A stretch of DNA of 49,035 bases from positions 1-49,035 of the IMG/VR virus record IMGVR_UViG_3300037628_000105. One strand, given 5' to 3'. The notes below the pieces were generated by a model. The model ran no database searches and had not been told where the DNA came from. It saw only the letters and a list, made by a program, of their open reading frames with translations. This document shows, in pieces, positions 40,198 through 46,853 of this stretch. Source of the stretch: a virus. A program made the position numbers and the translations under genes. Each line of letters starts with the position of its first letter. Position 1 is the first letter of the stretch.

Positions 40198-41316
40198 CTA
40201 CATTCCTCCAACTAGTTGGATATTTTCATCGTCAGCAAGGGCAACGCAGTCACCACATGCTGCATTATGGAGATCTAAGACAACGGAAGACTCATAATCC
40301 AAAGCGGATCGGCAGAACGTACACGCTTTGAACTGCTTATGGAACTTCTTTTCCGTCATTGGTTTCGCAAACAACTCCTCGATTTCTTCCTCAATCGCTT
40401 CGTCATTGGACCCACGGGGCGTCTTCGTCGGTGTTCCATCCGTACATTTCTTTTTCCCATTGCCGTTGGACGGAGCAATCATAGGGTCCGTGCTGTCCTT
40501 CTCCCCCTTTTGTCCTGAATTGGGGACGAACTTACCTGTTTTTTCATCCCATTCAGAGTTGCCTTTCCATACGCCCCTGCTAATAGGGAAAGAGGCGGTT
40601 ACGGGCGTGATAATTCGAGCGAATGGGGCAAGCAGGCCACCTGTTTGCTTAATCCCGTCTTTGAATGTCCACTTAAAGCGGAAATGATTGTCCGCTTTCG
40701 GATATTTAACCTCTTCAATGGTAATGCCACCCCGCCGCTCGACGCAACCCTCTAGCATCCACGCCTCGGAAGCAACAAACATCGTTGCTCGGTCGGCAGT
40801 ATATGCAAAGTGAAGCGGCCGCCGTATGTTTCTGATGAAGTTAAAGGACTTCTCTTTGGCGTCCCACCAGACTAACGAAGCCGCACCATCGAGATTTTCC
40901 CACGCATCAGCAATCCCTTTTTGCCGGATATGGTCGAAGATGGCTTCGCTATCTGTATCAAAGGCATGGGCGTTTACTAATCCAACCTCGCTGAGTAGCG
41001 TGCCGTTATGGACACCAGTAATATGTCCCGACACAAATGGGTGAGCGTTTTTAGCCGTGACTTTACCCTTGGTAGCCGCTCGATTATGTCCAATATAAGC
41101 CATGTTAACTTTATTGAACATCTTATGGACATGACTGCGCATCAGGAGCTCGGTGGGTAAGACAGTATCTTTCATCACCTTAGCACTACCATCCAATCGG
41201 ATGGCCGCTATCCCGGTACTGTCACTACCCCTTAGTACATCGACCTGAAGAAGATCACAGAAAACTCTCTCCTCTACCAGCCCGACCTTGCCGAATACGG
41301 CAACAATACCACACAT
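40198..41316 (-). CDS. Class II glutamine amidotransferase with C-terminal zinc motif
   Basis: 372 aa. MCGIVAVFGKVG gives the N-terminal nucleophile Cys2 after Met removal. RGSDSTGIAAIR, IGHNRAATKGKV, NAHPFVSGHITGVHNGTL and DTDSEAIFDHI complete the Ntn-type glutaminase site, which releases ammonia. The C-terminal 100 residues contain a linker and CTFCRSALD...CGDC, a zinc-binding pair. It may feed ammonia to the ligases or transfer an amine. Confidence 0.88.
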   Translation of the reverse strand: MCGIVAVFGKVGLVEERVFCDLLQVDVLRGSDSTGIAAIRLDGSAKVMKDTVLPTELLMRSHVHKMFNKVNMAYIGHNRAATKGKVTAKNAHPFVSGHITGVHNGTLLSEVGLVNAHAFDTDSEAIFDHIRQKGIADAWENLDGAASLVWWDAKEKSFNFIRNIRRPLHFAYTADRATMFVASEAWMLEGCVERRGGITIEEVKYPKADNHFRFKWTFKDGIKQTGGLLAPFARIITPVTASFPISRGVWKGNSEWDEKTGKFVPNSGQKGEKDSTDPMIAPSNGNGKKKCTDGTPTKTPRGSNDEAIEEEIEELFAKPMTEKKFHKQFKACTFCRSALDYESSVVLDLHNAACGDCVALADDENIQLVGGM

Positions 41317-41331
41317 ATACCTCTCCTCCGT

Positions 41332-41991
41332 TTAAGCGTTACTTACGATAAGAGAAGACCTATCGAGACATAGGTCCTCAACGTAATCCATGTATCTTAT
41401 TGCCAATTCTTCTTGGTTCTGGAATTCAGGATGCGGTTGAAAGCAGAGACAGTTTTGCGCCGGATAGTAGAGGACTTCGATATCTATAGGCGCTCTATCG
41501 AAGACCACTAAAACCCCGTAGTCTGTCTTCATCCGTTCCTTCTTAGTGGAACAACTAGCTGTAACAATGATGTCAGCATCTTTACTGGGAAGCATCATTT
41601 GATGGTGAGTGCTCGTTACCTTGAAAGTCTTGCTGGTACGAACATCCTTTGCTTCATGAATGCCACCGGCATGACCATCGACATGCTGATATAATGAACC
41701 CCCACACATGACATTGAGGAATTGTCCTCCTCGGCAAATCCCTGCCATCGGGATATTAAGGGATAACCCTTGTTGGAAGATTAGTATCTCCCGATTATCA
41801 CGGAGAGGGTTGGTTGACGTGGAAACATGTTTCGCTTCACCGTACAAGTTAGGTGAAACATCATGTCCACCGGTGAATTGGATCAAGTCGGCGACATGAA
41901 TATCACGTTTCAGAACCTTCCACCCGGCACTGCGAAACATCCGTACATAGGCTGGATCGCCGTTCACGATAAATACTTTCTTTTGGCTCAT
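41332..41991 (-). CDS. Class I glutamine amidotransferase / peptidase C26-like
   Basis: 219 aa from ATG 41991 with GGAG six bases upstream. IQFTGGHDVSPNLYG, MAGICRGGQFLNVMCGG (nucleophile Cys), and CFQPHPEFQNQEEL (catalytic His and Glu) define the triad fold. Closest by motif to gamma-glutamyl hydrolases of the C26 group. It may cleave gamma-glutamyl bonds, trimming or removing residues added by the ligases. Confidence 0.82.
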   Translation of the reverse strand: MSQKKVFIVNGDPAYVRMFRSAGWKVLKRDIHVADLIQFTGGHDVSPNLYGEAKHVSTSTNPLRDNREILIFQQGLSLNIPMAGICRGGQFLNVMCGGSLYQHVDGHAGGIHEAKDVRTSKTFKVTSTHHQMMLPSKDADIIVTASCSTKKERMKTDYGVLVVFDRAPIDIEVLYYPAQNCLCFQPHPEFQNQEELAIRYMDYVEDLCLDRSSLIVSNA

Positions 41992-43030
41992 AGATAACTC
42001 CGTTTCCTTTGATGAATTCATCGTGGAACTCTTCCACAGTTCGAGTAGAGAAGTCGAAACCTTTTCTCGTTTGCTTACGCCTGAGACTGTCGACAGTCTC
42101 CATCAAATCCTTGCCCGGCATTATTAGGCCCTGTTTCTGTGGCTTTGGTTGCCAGGCCATCATCAATCCTGTATATTTCATAGATTTTACGGCTTTTTCT
42201 AGAGATTTGATAATAATTTTACCTTCAACCTGATAACCAGCATATTCTTCCATCTCAACTGAAGTTTGAGGATTATGATCTAAATAATTCTGTAATCCCA
42301 TGGGACCAAGTGTATTATTAAAAATGGTATGGCCGGCATTCACACCATAAGTATTATTTCTATACCAAGTTCCGCTCATTTGTCCCCACGAGGCCGCTAT
42401 GAAAGCAATAGCTGGATCGACGCCAAGTTTTACTAACGATGTCCAAGATTTCAGGATCTCTTCATGTTCATAGAGATATCGAAACTGCATAGCTGCCCCG
42501 ACAATATAAGAAGCAGTCATTTTTGTGCAATCTTGAATTGTACATTGAGTTTTCACATAATGAGCATGATCATTTACAAACGCCGTGGCATATGGGCTTC
42601 CGGTCATGCACCATTCTTGATACTCTAAGTATTTAAGTGCCCTGGGATTATAACCGGCTCGATCTACAAAGTATTTATGATTACCGGGGGACTCATAATT
42701 TAGGGACCCATAACAAGGTTGCATCCAATAATACTTTGTTTTATATTGGATTTTCCCATGAATAATGGCAAAATTATTTAAACCGCCAGCATCTCTTTTA
42801 TGTAAACGGGCTGCTGCCTTTTCCGCCGCAGCAAGGGCATTAAGAATAGGTATTTGCTGCTTTCCCTTATAGCGTTGAACCTCTTTCTCATCGACACCAC
42901 AATGGATACAGAGACGTTCCTTGGGAGGGACACGTTTGAAGACATAAATAACCCCCGGGTCTCTCTGATATGGAGGTTTATCATAGCGATGCCGATGTCC
43001 ATCACCGATTTTAGCTAGAAATTCAGCCAT
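41903..43030 (-). CDS. Unknown protein within the amidoligase cluster, AT-rich
   Basis: 375 aa, GGAG before ATG. An early CIHCGVDEKE motif, then NNFAIIHGKIQYKTKYYWMQ, DRAGYNPRALKYLEYQEWCM, and AFIAASWGQMSGTWYRNNTY. No family recognised. The segment about 42180-42800 is visibly richer in A+T at third positions than its neighbours, suggesting recent acquisition. The last 25 residues overlap the C26-like gene. Conserved order within the cluster suggests it belongs to the same pathway. Confidence 0.7.
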   Translation of the reverse strand: MAEFLAKIGDGHRHRYDKPPYQRDPGVIYVFKRVPPKERLCIHCGVDEKEVQRYKGKQQIPILNALAAAEKAAARLHKRDAGGLNNFAIIHGKIQYKTKYYWMQPCYGSLNYESPGNHKYFVDRAGYNPRALKYLEYQEWCMTGSPYATAFVNDHAHYVKTQCTIQDCTKMTASYIVGAAMQFRYLYEHEEILKSWTSLVKLGVDPAIAFIAASWGQMSGTWYRNNTYGVNAGHTIFNNTLGPMGLQNYLDHNPQTSVEMEEYAGYQVEGKIIIKSLEKAVKSMKYTGLMMAWQPKPQKQGLIMPGKDLMETVDSLRRKQTRKGFDFSTRTVEEFHDEFIKGNGVIYEPKESIYRERRSSLCTDVSQCRVEGSET

Positions 43031-43200
43031 GACGCTACTCCATGAAAATCAAAACCGAGGCAAGTATCGACCTTTAAGCCGATGCAAGTGCCTATGATGA
43101 GGCCAACTACAACTCCTAAGATCGCCTGGGCTATATAGAGCCAGATCGCTATTCTAATCCAGCGTGAGTGATTAAGAAAGCGCCAACGCACGGGTTCCAT
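43015..43200 (-). CDS. Small membrane protein
   Basis: 61 aa from ATG 43200 (GGGAG eight bases upstream). WIRIAIWLYIAQAILGVVVG followed by LIIGTCIGLK is one long membrane segment (residues about 15-44). Two Cys follow. Unknown; ends inside the AT-rich gene start. Confidence 0.6.
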   Translation of the reverse strand: MEPVRWRFLNHSRWIRIAIWLYIAQAILGVVVGLIIGTCIGLKVDTCLGFDFHGVASWLNF

Positions 43201-43201
43201 G

Positions 43202-43558
43202 TCACATTCTCCCATCCAGGATTGATTGATAAGCACCGGCTAGGTCCATAGCTCTGCCATAGCACTCGCACTCATCATCTGAGCATGGTGGAGAGGCCCC
43301 TGGATGCTTGGGACAGGTATGGTTGAAATCGGCTAACTTCTTGATAGCCTTGTGTAATTCCCCTCTATCACGGTACTGAAAATCAGGATAGGGAGAATTA
43401 CAATAAGGTGGATAGACGACCACTTTCTCGGCCGCCTCAACGATGTCAAGCATGGCTGCAAGCCGACAAATGATTTCTTGATCTAGTTGAATGGCGGCGG
43501 CTAACCCAATAGCATCCACAACCTTGTCAAACTGAAGGCGACGCTTAGTCATGACCAT
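43202..43558 (-). CDS. Hypothetical Cys-rich protein
   Basis: 118 aa behind GGAG. Helical N-terminus (KVVDAIGLAAAIQLDQEIIC), a tyrosine/proline segment VVVYPPYCNSPYPDFQYRD, then CPKHPGASPPCSDDECECYG. The five Cys plus His could hold a metal. Unknown. Confidence 0.6.
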   Translation of the reverse strand: MVMTKRRLQFDKVVDAIGLAAAIQLDQEIICRLAAMLDIVEAAEKVVVYPPYCNSPYPDFQYRDRGELHKAIKKLADFNHTCPKHPGASPPCSDDECECYGRAMDLAGAYQSILDGRM

Positions 43559-43563
43559 ACTCG

Positions 43564-43839
43564 TTACTCCTTCCGTCGCATCATCTGGTATTCGACACAG
43601 ACCAAAACTAAGCCGAGGCCGTGCTCTTCCTCATCGGAAGCTGTGTACGTCACAACATCGGTGAACGTAACTTGCACGCGCTTATTTACCGCCTCAAAAC
43701 ACGCTTCTTTGGTTTTGAACCAAGCAATATACGAACTACCGGCCGGAGTGATAACCTGCATCGAGTATCCATTGACCAGCTCATTGCTGCAGCCCGTGAG
43801 AGCCAGCAACAAAGCGGCAGCTAGAAAAATCTTCTTCAT
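43564..43839 (-). CDS. Lipoprotein
   Basis: 91 aa. KKIFLAAALLLALTGCSNEL is a lipoprotein signal with lipobox LTGC, so the mature protein (about 74 aa) should be anchored at Cys18. Two further Cys in the mature part. An o-spanin or an exclusion lipoprotein are possible, but no i-spanin partner is evident. Confidence 0.75.
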   Translation of the reverse strand: MKKIFLAAALLLALTGCSNELVNGYSMQVITPAGSSYIAWFKTKEACFEAVNKRVQVTFTDVVTYTASDEEEHGLGLVLVCVEYQMMRRKE

Positions 43840-43852
43840 GATGTCCTCCAGT

Positions 43853-44158
43853 TTATGTATGCTCTTTGACTAACTCTTCAGCCGACCCTACAGCCATTCC
43901 GGGGTAGTCGGACTTTTTCAAATGAAAAGCTGTCCCGGCCTTAAGCGCCTCCATATCACACAAATGTAAATGACGATGATTAATCGTGTCGTTCTCTTTC
44001 GCCGTTAACAAGTCATTACAAAGGCTATCGTAGTACTCATCGGTTACAAGAGAAGTATCCATATGGTAATACGCATAGGATAGGATTAAATACCATGCCA
44101 CTAATAGACCATCGCCATTTTCTTCGATGAGTTTCTTAACGTACTGGTCTAAAGACAT
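43853..44158 (-). CDS. Small phage protein with LigA Ia-like motif
   Basis: 101 aa. VAWYLILSYAYYHMDTSLVT with DEYYDSLCNDLL recalls the N-terminal Ia motif of NAD-dependent DNA ligases (YY...SD-x-x-YD). A similar short phage family exists without any ligase domain. HLKKSDYPGMAVGSAEELV follows. No ligase activity is expected. Confidence 0.6.
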   Translation of the reverse strand: MSLDQYVKKLIEENGDGLLVAWYLILSYAYYHMDTSLVTDEYYDSLCNDLLTAKENDTINHRHLHLCDMEALKAGTAFHLKKSDYPGMAVGSAEELVKEHT

Positions 44159-44162
44159 GATA

Positions 44163-44324
44163 TTATTGGCCTTTCATCTCCTGCCAAAGCGCCATATTAC
44201 GAGCCAAGATGTTTCGCTGTTTGCGAGACAGTTTGGACACGTCGATGTCCTTGGTCACTGTGCCATTCTCCCTCACCGTGAGTTGATGAGTAGATGCGTT
44301 CATGCGATATGTGATCTCGATCAT
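44163..44324 (-). CDS. Small hypothetical protein
   Basis: 53 aa from ATG 44324, AGGAAA upstream. EITYRMNASTHQLTVRENGT, then a helix LSRKQRNILARNMALWQEMK. Unknown. Confidence 0.55.
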   Translation of the reverse strand: MIEITYRMNASTHQLTVRENGTVTKDIDVSKLSRKQRNILARNMALWQEMKGQ

Positions 44325-44334
44325 GGTGAGTTTC

Positions 44335-44505
44335 CTATATCGAAGCGTTATCGAGGATTAAAGACCCTTCAACGATATTTGTATCACATTGATCTTCATA
44401 TTTTAGGGTTGTTTTGACAGAGAATGTGACTACGACCCGTTGACTGATCTCTCCCGGCTTAACGAACTGCTTCGCTAAGTTGGTTAGGATTTCAATATGT
44501 TTCAT
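44335..44505 (-). CDS. Small hypothetical protein
   Basis: 56 aa from ATG 44505, GGAG seven bases upstream. MKHIEILTNLAKQFVKPGE, VVVTFSVKTTLKYEDQCDTN. Looks like a small beta-rich fold. Unknown. Confidence 0.6.
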   Translation of the reverse strand: MKHIEILTNLAKQFVKPGEISQRVVVTFSVKTTLKYEDQCDTNIVEGSLILDNASI

Positions 44506-44518
44506 AGCATACTCCTAT

Positions 44519-44764
44519 TCAAATGTCTTGGTCCAGTCCGGAGTTATCGAAGCTGATTGTGTCATAGCCGTTATCGCGTTCTTCTCGACGCTGGCTTTCC
44601 CAGACCGCAACAAGGGCCATTTCTTCAGCGGCAAAGCTGACATAGCGGAATACTCGCCCGTTAAGGTGACATTTTGAAAGGACGCGACTTCCATCACTAT
44701 ACCTTTCCCATCGGAATATGTAGTGGTCACGGGTTTTCTCCCTCGTTTCTACGAGTTTAGCCAT
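44519..44764 (-). CDS. Small hypothetical protein
   Basis: 81 aa from ATG 44764 (GGAGG upstream); a longer start at 44791 lies in the membrane gene. AKLVETREKTRDHYIFRWER, RVFRYVSFAAEEMALVAVWE. Overlaps the previous stop. Unknown. Confidence 0.6.
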   Translation of the reverse strand: MAKLVETREKTRDHYIFRWERYSDGSRVLSKCHLNGRVFRYVSFAAEEMALVAVWESQRREERDNGYDTISFDNSGLDQDI

Positions 44765-44921
44765 TAAACCATTCCTCCCACACATGAACACACGCCCAAA
44801 CGAAGGCCACCAGCCCTGCTAGAATAAAGAAGCTGATCAAAATCATCCCCTTGGTAATCCATATAAGGGCGACCACGGCCACGATGATATAGAGTAAGGC
44901 TATCAAAACACTGTATTGCAT
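44757..44921 (-). CDS. Small two-TM membrane protein
   Basis: 54 aa from ATG 44921, eight bases after GGAGG; ATG 44927 in frame would be only two bases from that site. YSVLIALLYIIVAVVALIWI and MILISFFILAGLVAFVWACV are two membrane segments joined by TKG. First gene of the operon that follows the structured non-coding region. Possible holin or antiholin-like protein; unproven. Confidence 0.65.
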   Translation of the reverse strand: MQYSVLIALLYIIVAVVALIWITKGMILISFFILAGLVAFVWACVHVWEEWFNG

Positions 44922-44944
44922 CTTCATATCCTCCATGAAAGGGT

Positions 44945-45087
44945 ACCAAGACCAGTGATGCGGCTCACTGGAAGCCTAAGCCTATCTTGGTTTTAGCCGG
45001 GCTAAGACGTATAAATACGCCAATTACACGCCCTCAGTCAGGCATAACGATACGATCATGTATCGGGTGGCCTATCTGTCCTTCAAA
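44945..45087. other. Short hairpins between the structured RNA and the membrane gene
   Basis: Nested stems ACCAAGA/TCTTGGT (44945-44951 with 44985-44991) enclose CCAGTG/CACTGG (44952-44957 with 44966-44971). TTAGC/GCTAA (44993-45005) and CGATAC/GTATCG (45048-45065) follow. On the minus strand the first element lies about 25 bases before the membrane gene start, so it could be a leader structure. No convincing gene. Confidence 0.5.
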
Positions 45088-45088
45088 T

Positions 45089-45196
45089 AAAAAACATGAC
45101 ACCAGCAAGCGCCGGCACTCGGGCGCCTCTCTATACAGCGTGCCAAGCGAGCCGATCAAGCTCGCTATCGGTCTGCATTAAGACTTGCTGGTGTCA
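45089..45196 (-). terminator. Terminator-like end of the structured RNA
   Basis: On the minus strand a perfect 13-bp stem (45196-45184 with 45109-45097, including GACACCAGCAAG) is followed after A-T by G-T6 (45094-45089). The enclosed 74 bases hold two smaller hairpins, so the stem is unusual for a simple terminator. It may close a domain and end transcription as well. Confidence 0.45.
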
Positions 45197-45450
45197 ATCT
45201 CGAATTGGTGCAAGCCACGGTAATGGGCACTGCCGCCCAATTCTGCCCGCTCTAGTCATGACTAAGCGCTCACAACTAGCTGGTAGGTCCGTAGTTGCCT
45301 ACCCTTCGGATACCGGTGACGGCTCCCCTTCACGCTATGAACGCTTCATAGGGGACTTCGGTTGCTACTACGCCCATCTATGTGGAACGTGCCTTCGGCT
45401 ATCCGGATAGCACCGTCAAAACGGAGAGGCAGGTTCGCAACCCTGCTCAG

Positions 45451-45564
45451 CTATTCTCTCCGCCATAAACCGATGAGGACCGTGTTGGCCTTGATCGCGG
45501 CCCTAAGACGGTATGTCTCATCGGCATTCAATTCCGGAAGCGGCTCCCATTGTGCGATTGCCAT
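45451..45564 (-). CDS. Micro-ORF inside the structured region
   Basis: 37 aa: MAIAQWEPLPELNADETYRL, then RAAIKANTVLIGLWRRE. The composition is protein-like, but the ribosome site is weak (AGAAG) and the frame coincides with one of the nested hairpins. Other frames here are equally open over short lengths, so chance is possible. Confidence 0.3.
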   Translation of the reverse strand: MAIAQWEPLPELNADETYRLRAAIKANTVLIGLWRRE

Positions 45565-45879
45565 CGCGGGACTTCTGACACTAACCTATAGGGGCTAGCA
45601 CACATCTCGGCCTCTGTTCTGTCTATAGAGGCACCGCTTATTAGCCACTATGCACTACACCGACTGCCATTCTGCCGAATGGCTCTAGCCTGGGTGTAGG
45701 AGAGGTGGCTGCGCTCTATTAAGGGCGAGCCACGCTCCGTTCCAGTACAACCCGGAAACTGTCAAACTGCTCGCATCTAACCCGGTGAAAGGTCAGCCCT
45801 TAATAAAAGTGCTGAGATAGAGGTCCACATGGTTGTTTTAGCTGCGGCTTCTCGATATCTCAGCTAGTCCTTGGTTGCG

Positions 45880-46044
45880 CTAAAAGATTTTTCCTTCCAT
45901 AACCAAGATCGCTAGGATTGCCGGTGCCTGCCATAAAGCTATGATCTTTCCTTCATGTGGACCCAGTAATACGTCGTTCTTGGTATACCGCCATATCATT
46001 ATAGCCGTAATTAGGGGAACATATCCCGCTAAAATAAAAACCAT
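45880..46044 (-). CDS. Small membrane protein
   Basis: 54 aa from ATG 46044 with AGGAGG six bases upstream. FILAGYVPLITAIMIWRY (residues 3-20) and IIALWQAPAILAILVMEG (34-51) are two hydrophobic segments. Ten bases in codons 28-31 are complementary to 45822-45831 downstream. The gene end overlaps a hairpin (CTTGGTT/AACCAAG, 45870-45876 with 45901-45907). Confidence 0.65.
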   Translation of the reverse strand: MVFILAGYVPLITAIMIWRYTKNDVLLGPHEGKIIALWQAPAILAILVMEGKIF

Positions 46045-46056
46045 ATCACCCTCCTA

Positions 46057-46188
46057 GGCTGTGATGTACAGGGGCGTCGTACCATCTAGCAAAAAGATGT
46101 GAATGATAGCTGGGGAACTTGCTCTCTCCAAGCACCTAAAGGTGGCAAGTCTCGGCTCCTGACTTAACAGGGGAGTTTTTACACAGCC
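46057..46188. other. Cloverleaf-like folded element
   Basis: GGCTGTG (46057-46063) pairs with CACAGCC (46182-46188). Inside are CATCT/AGATG (46083-46087 with 46095-46099), ACTTGC/GCAAGT (46117-46122 with 46145-46150) enclosing CACCT/AGGTG (46133-46144), and a GC-rich hairpin before five Ts at 46176-46180. The closing arm equals the 5' acceptor strand of the nearby tRNA-Ile. No gene. Could be an RNA element or tRNA-derived. Confidence 0.4.
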
Positions 46189-46255
46189 ATCATCCGCACA
46201 AAAGAGGACAGCTTGGCTAAGCCATCCCCTTGAGTTTGGACAAATGCTGTCCCAA

Positions 46256-46483
46256 TTATTCCGGGTTCTCGCAATAAAGTTGCTCGGCCAGCTCCATACA
46301 GAACTCAGCGAGTTCTTCTAGACTTACCTTGTTCCAGCTGCATCTTTGGGTGTTGAGTTGAACCTCGTGACTATTTAAGCGCACGATACTCATGCGCGCA
46401 AAATTCGTAGAAGTAAACTCGGCGCTACTGAATTTCTCAATAGTCGGGTTCTCCACCTCAACCTTACTGTGTGGAAGCTTCAT
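46256..46483 (-). CDS. MKLPHS-family small protein (copy 1)
   Basis: 75 aa, GGGAG upstream. MKLPHSKVEVENPTIEKFSS, then ARMSIVRLNSHEVQLN and SLEELAEFCMELAEQL. Tandem paralogue of 46524-46763: both open MKLPHS and close SLEE(L/F)xEF...LAxQL. A 14-base block (TTTGTCCAAACTCA) present in the coding end of copy 2 lies just after the stop here, so this copy is shortened. Unknown function. Confidence 0.65.
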   Translation of the reverse strand: MKLPHSKVEVENPTIEKFSSAEFTSTNFARMSIVRLNSHEVQLNTQRCSWNKVSLEELAEFCMELAEQLYCENPE

Positions 46484-46523
46484 CGCTAATCTCCCTATTT
46501 GCCATTTATCGATGTGATAAACC

Positions 46524-46763
46524 CTATTTTGAGTTTGGACAAACGAATTTTTCTTCCTTACGAAGTTGTTGTGCTAAAGCACTTAGAAATTCACTGAACT
46601 CCTCCAAAGACTGAGCATCCCAAGCCCAAAGCCCCGTCCATTGGATTACCACGGAAAAGTTTGTCCACAGAACAATCTTAGCTCGCGGCTTATTAGTAGC
46701 GACGAAATGGATCGTTTCAGTCTCTCGATCCGTCGTTCTATCAAGACTATGTGGCAGCTTCAT
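46524..46763 (-). CDS. MKLPHS-family small protein (copy 2)
   Basis: 79 aa, AGGAG upstream. MKLPHSLDRTTDRETETIHF, RAKIVLWTNFSVVIQWTGLW and SLEEFSEFLSALAQQLRKEE. Paralogue of the previous gene with about the same length and a slightly longer C-terminus (VCPNSK). Likely early host-takeover type proteins; function unknown. Confidence 0.65.
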   Translation of the reverse strand: MKLPHSLDRTTDRETETIHFVATNKPRAKIVLWTNFSVVIQWTGLWAWDAQSLEEFSEFLSALAQQLRKEEKFVCPNSK

Positions 46764-46797
46764 CTATAGTCTCCTATTCGCCATTAAACCCCCTACA

Positions 46798-46819
46798 CTT
46801 GACAAACATGGGCCATCGG
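46798..46819 (+). repeat. Left copy of 22-bp inverted repeat
   Basis: CTTGACAAACATGGGCCATC with a final GG on the plus strand. It matches, with one mismatch, the minus-strand sequence at 47602-47623. The two copies face each other across the tRNA and the 209-aa gene. It contains a perfect TTGACA but no good -10 follows. Confidence 0.7.
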
Positions 46820-46853
46820 ACGGTTAAGAGCGGGTAGAGCGATGATGGGAGAG

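Larger units (their letters stand above)
45088..45864 (-). ncRNA. Candidate large structured non-coding RNA
   Basis: About 780 nt without a credible gene but full of exact inverted repeats. In plus coordinates: 45097-45109/45184-45196 (13 bp), 45146-45151/45161-45166, 45202-45208/45237-45243, 45282-45287/45298-45303, 45335-45341/45345-45351, 45398-45411 palindrome, 45422-45428/45456-45462, 45470-45477/45517-45524, 45554-45558/45563-45567, 45610-45615/45627-45632, three nested stems at 45643-45710, 45717-45726/45796-45805 (10 bp) and 45811-45819/45856-45864. Loops of the second and eighth elements are complementary over 7 nt. The minus strand is favoured because T6 follows the 13-bp stem on that strand and flanking genes are leftward. 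Confidence 0.5.

Noticed and set aside
45096-45410. 104-aa plus-strand open frame across the structured region
   Set aside because: Its start lies in the 13-bp stem, there is no ribosome site, the composition is not protein-like, and strand is opposite to all neighbours.
45034-45830. A chain of micro-ORFs (9-37 aa) tiling the structured region on the minus strand
   Set aside because: Some look protein-like, but with three start codons and three frames such tiling is expected by chance; the exact nested stems are the stronger signal. Only the 37-aa frame is listed, at low confidence.
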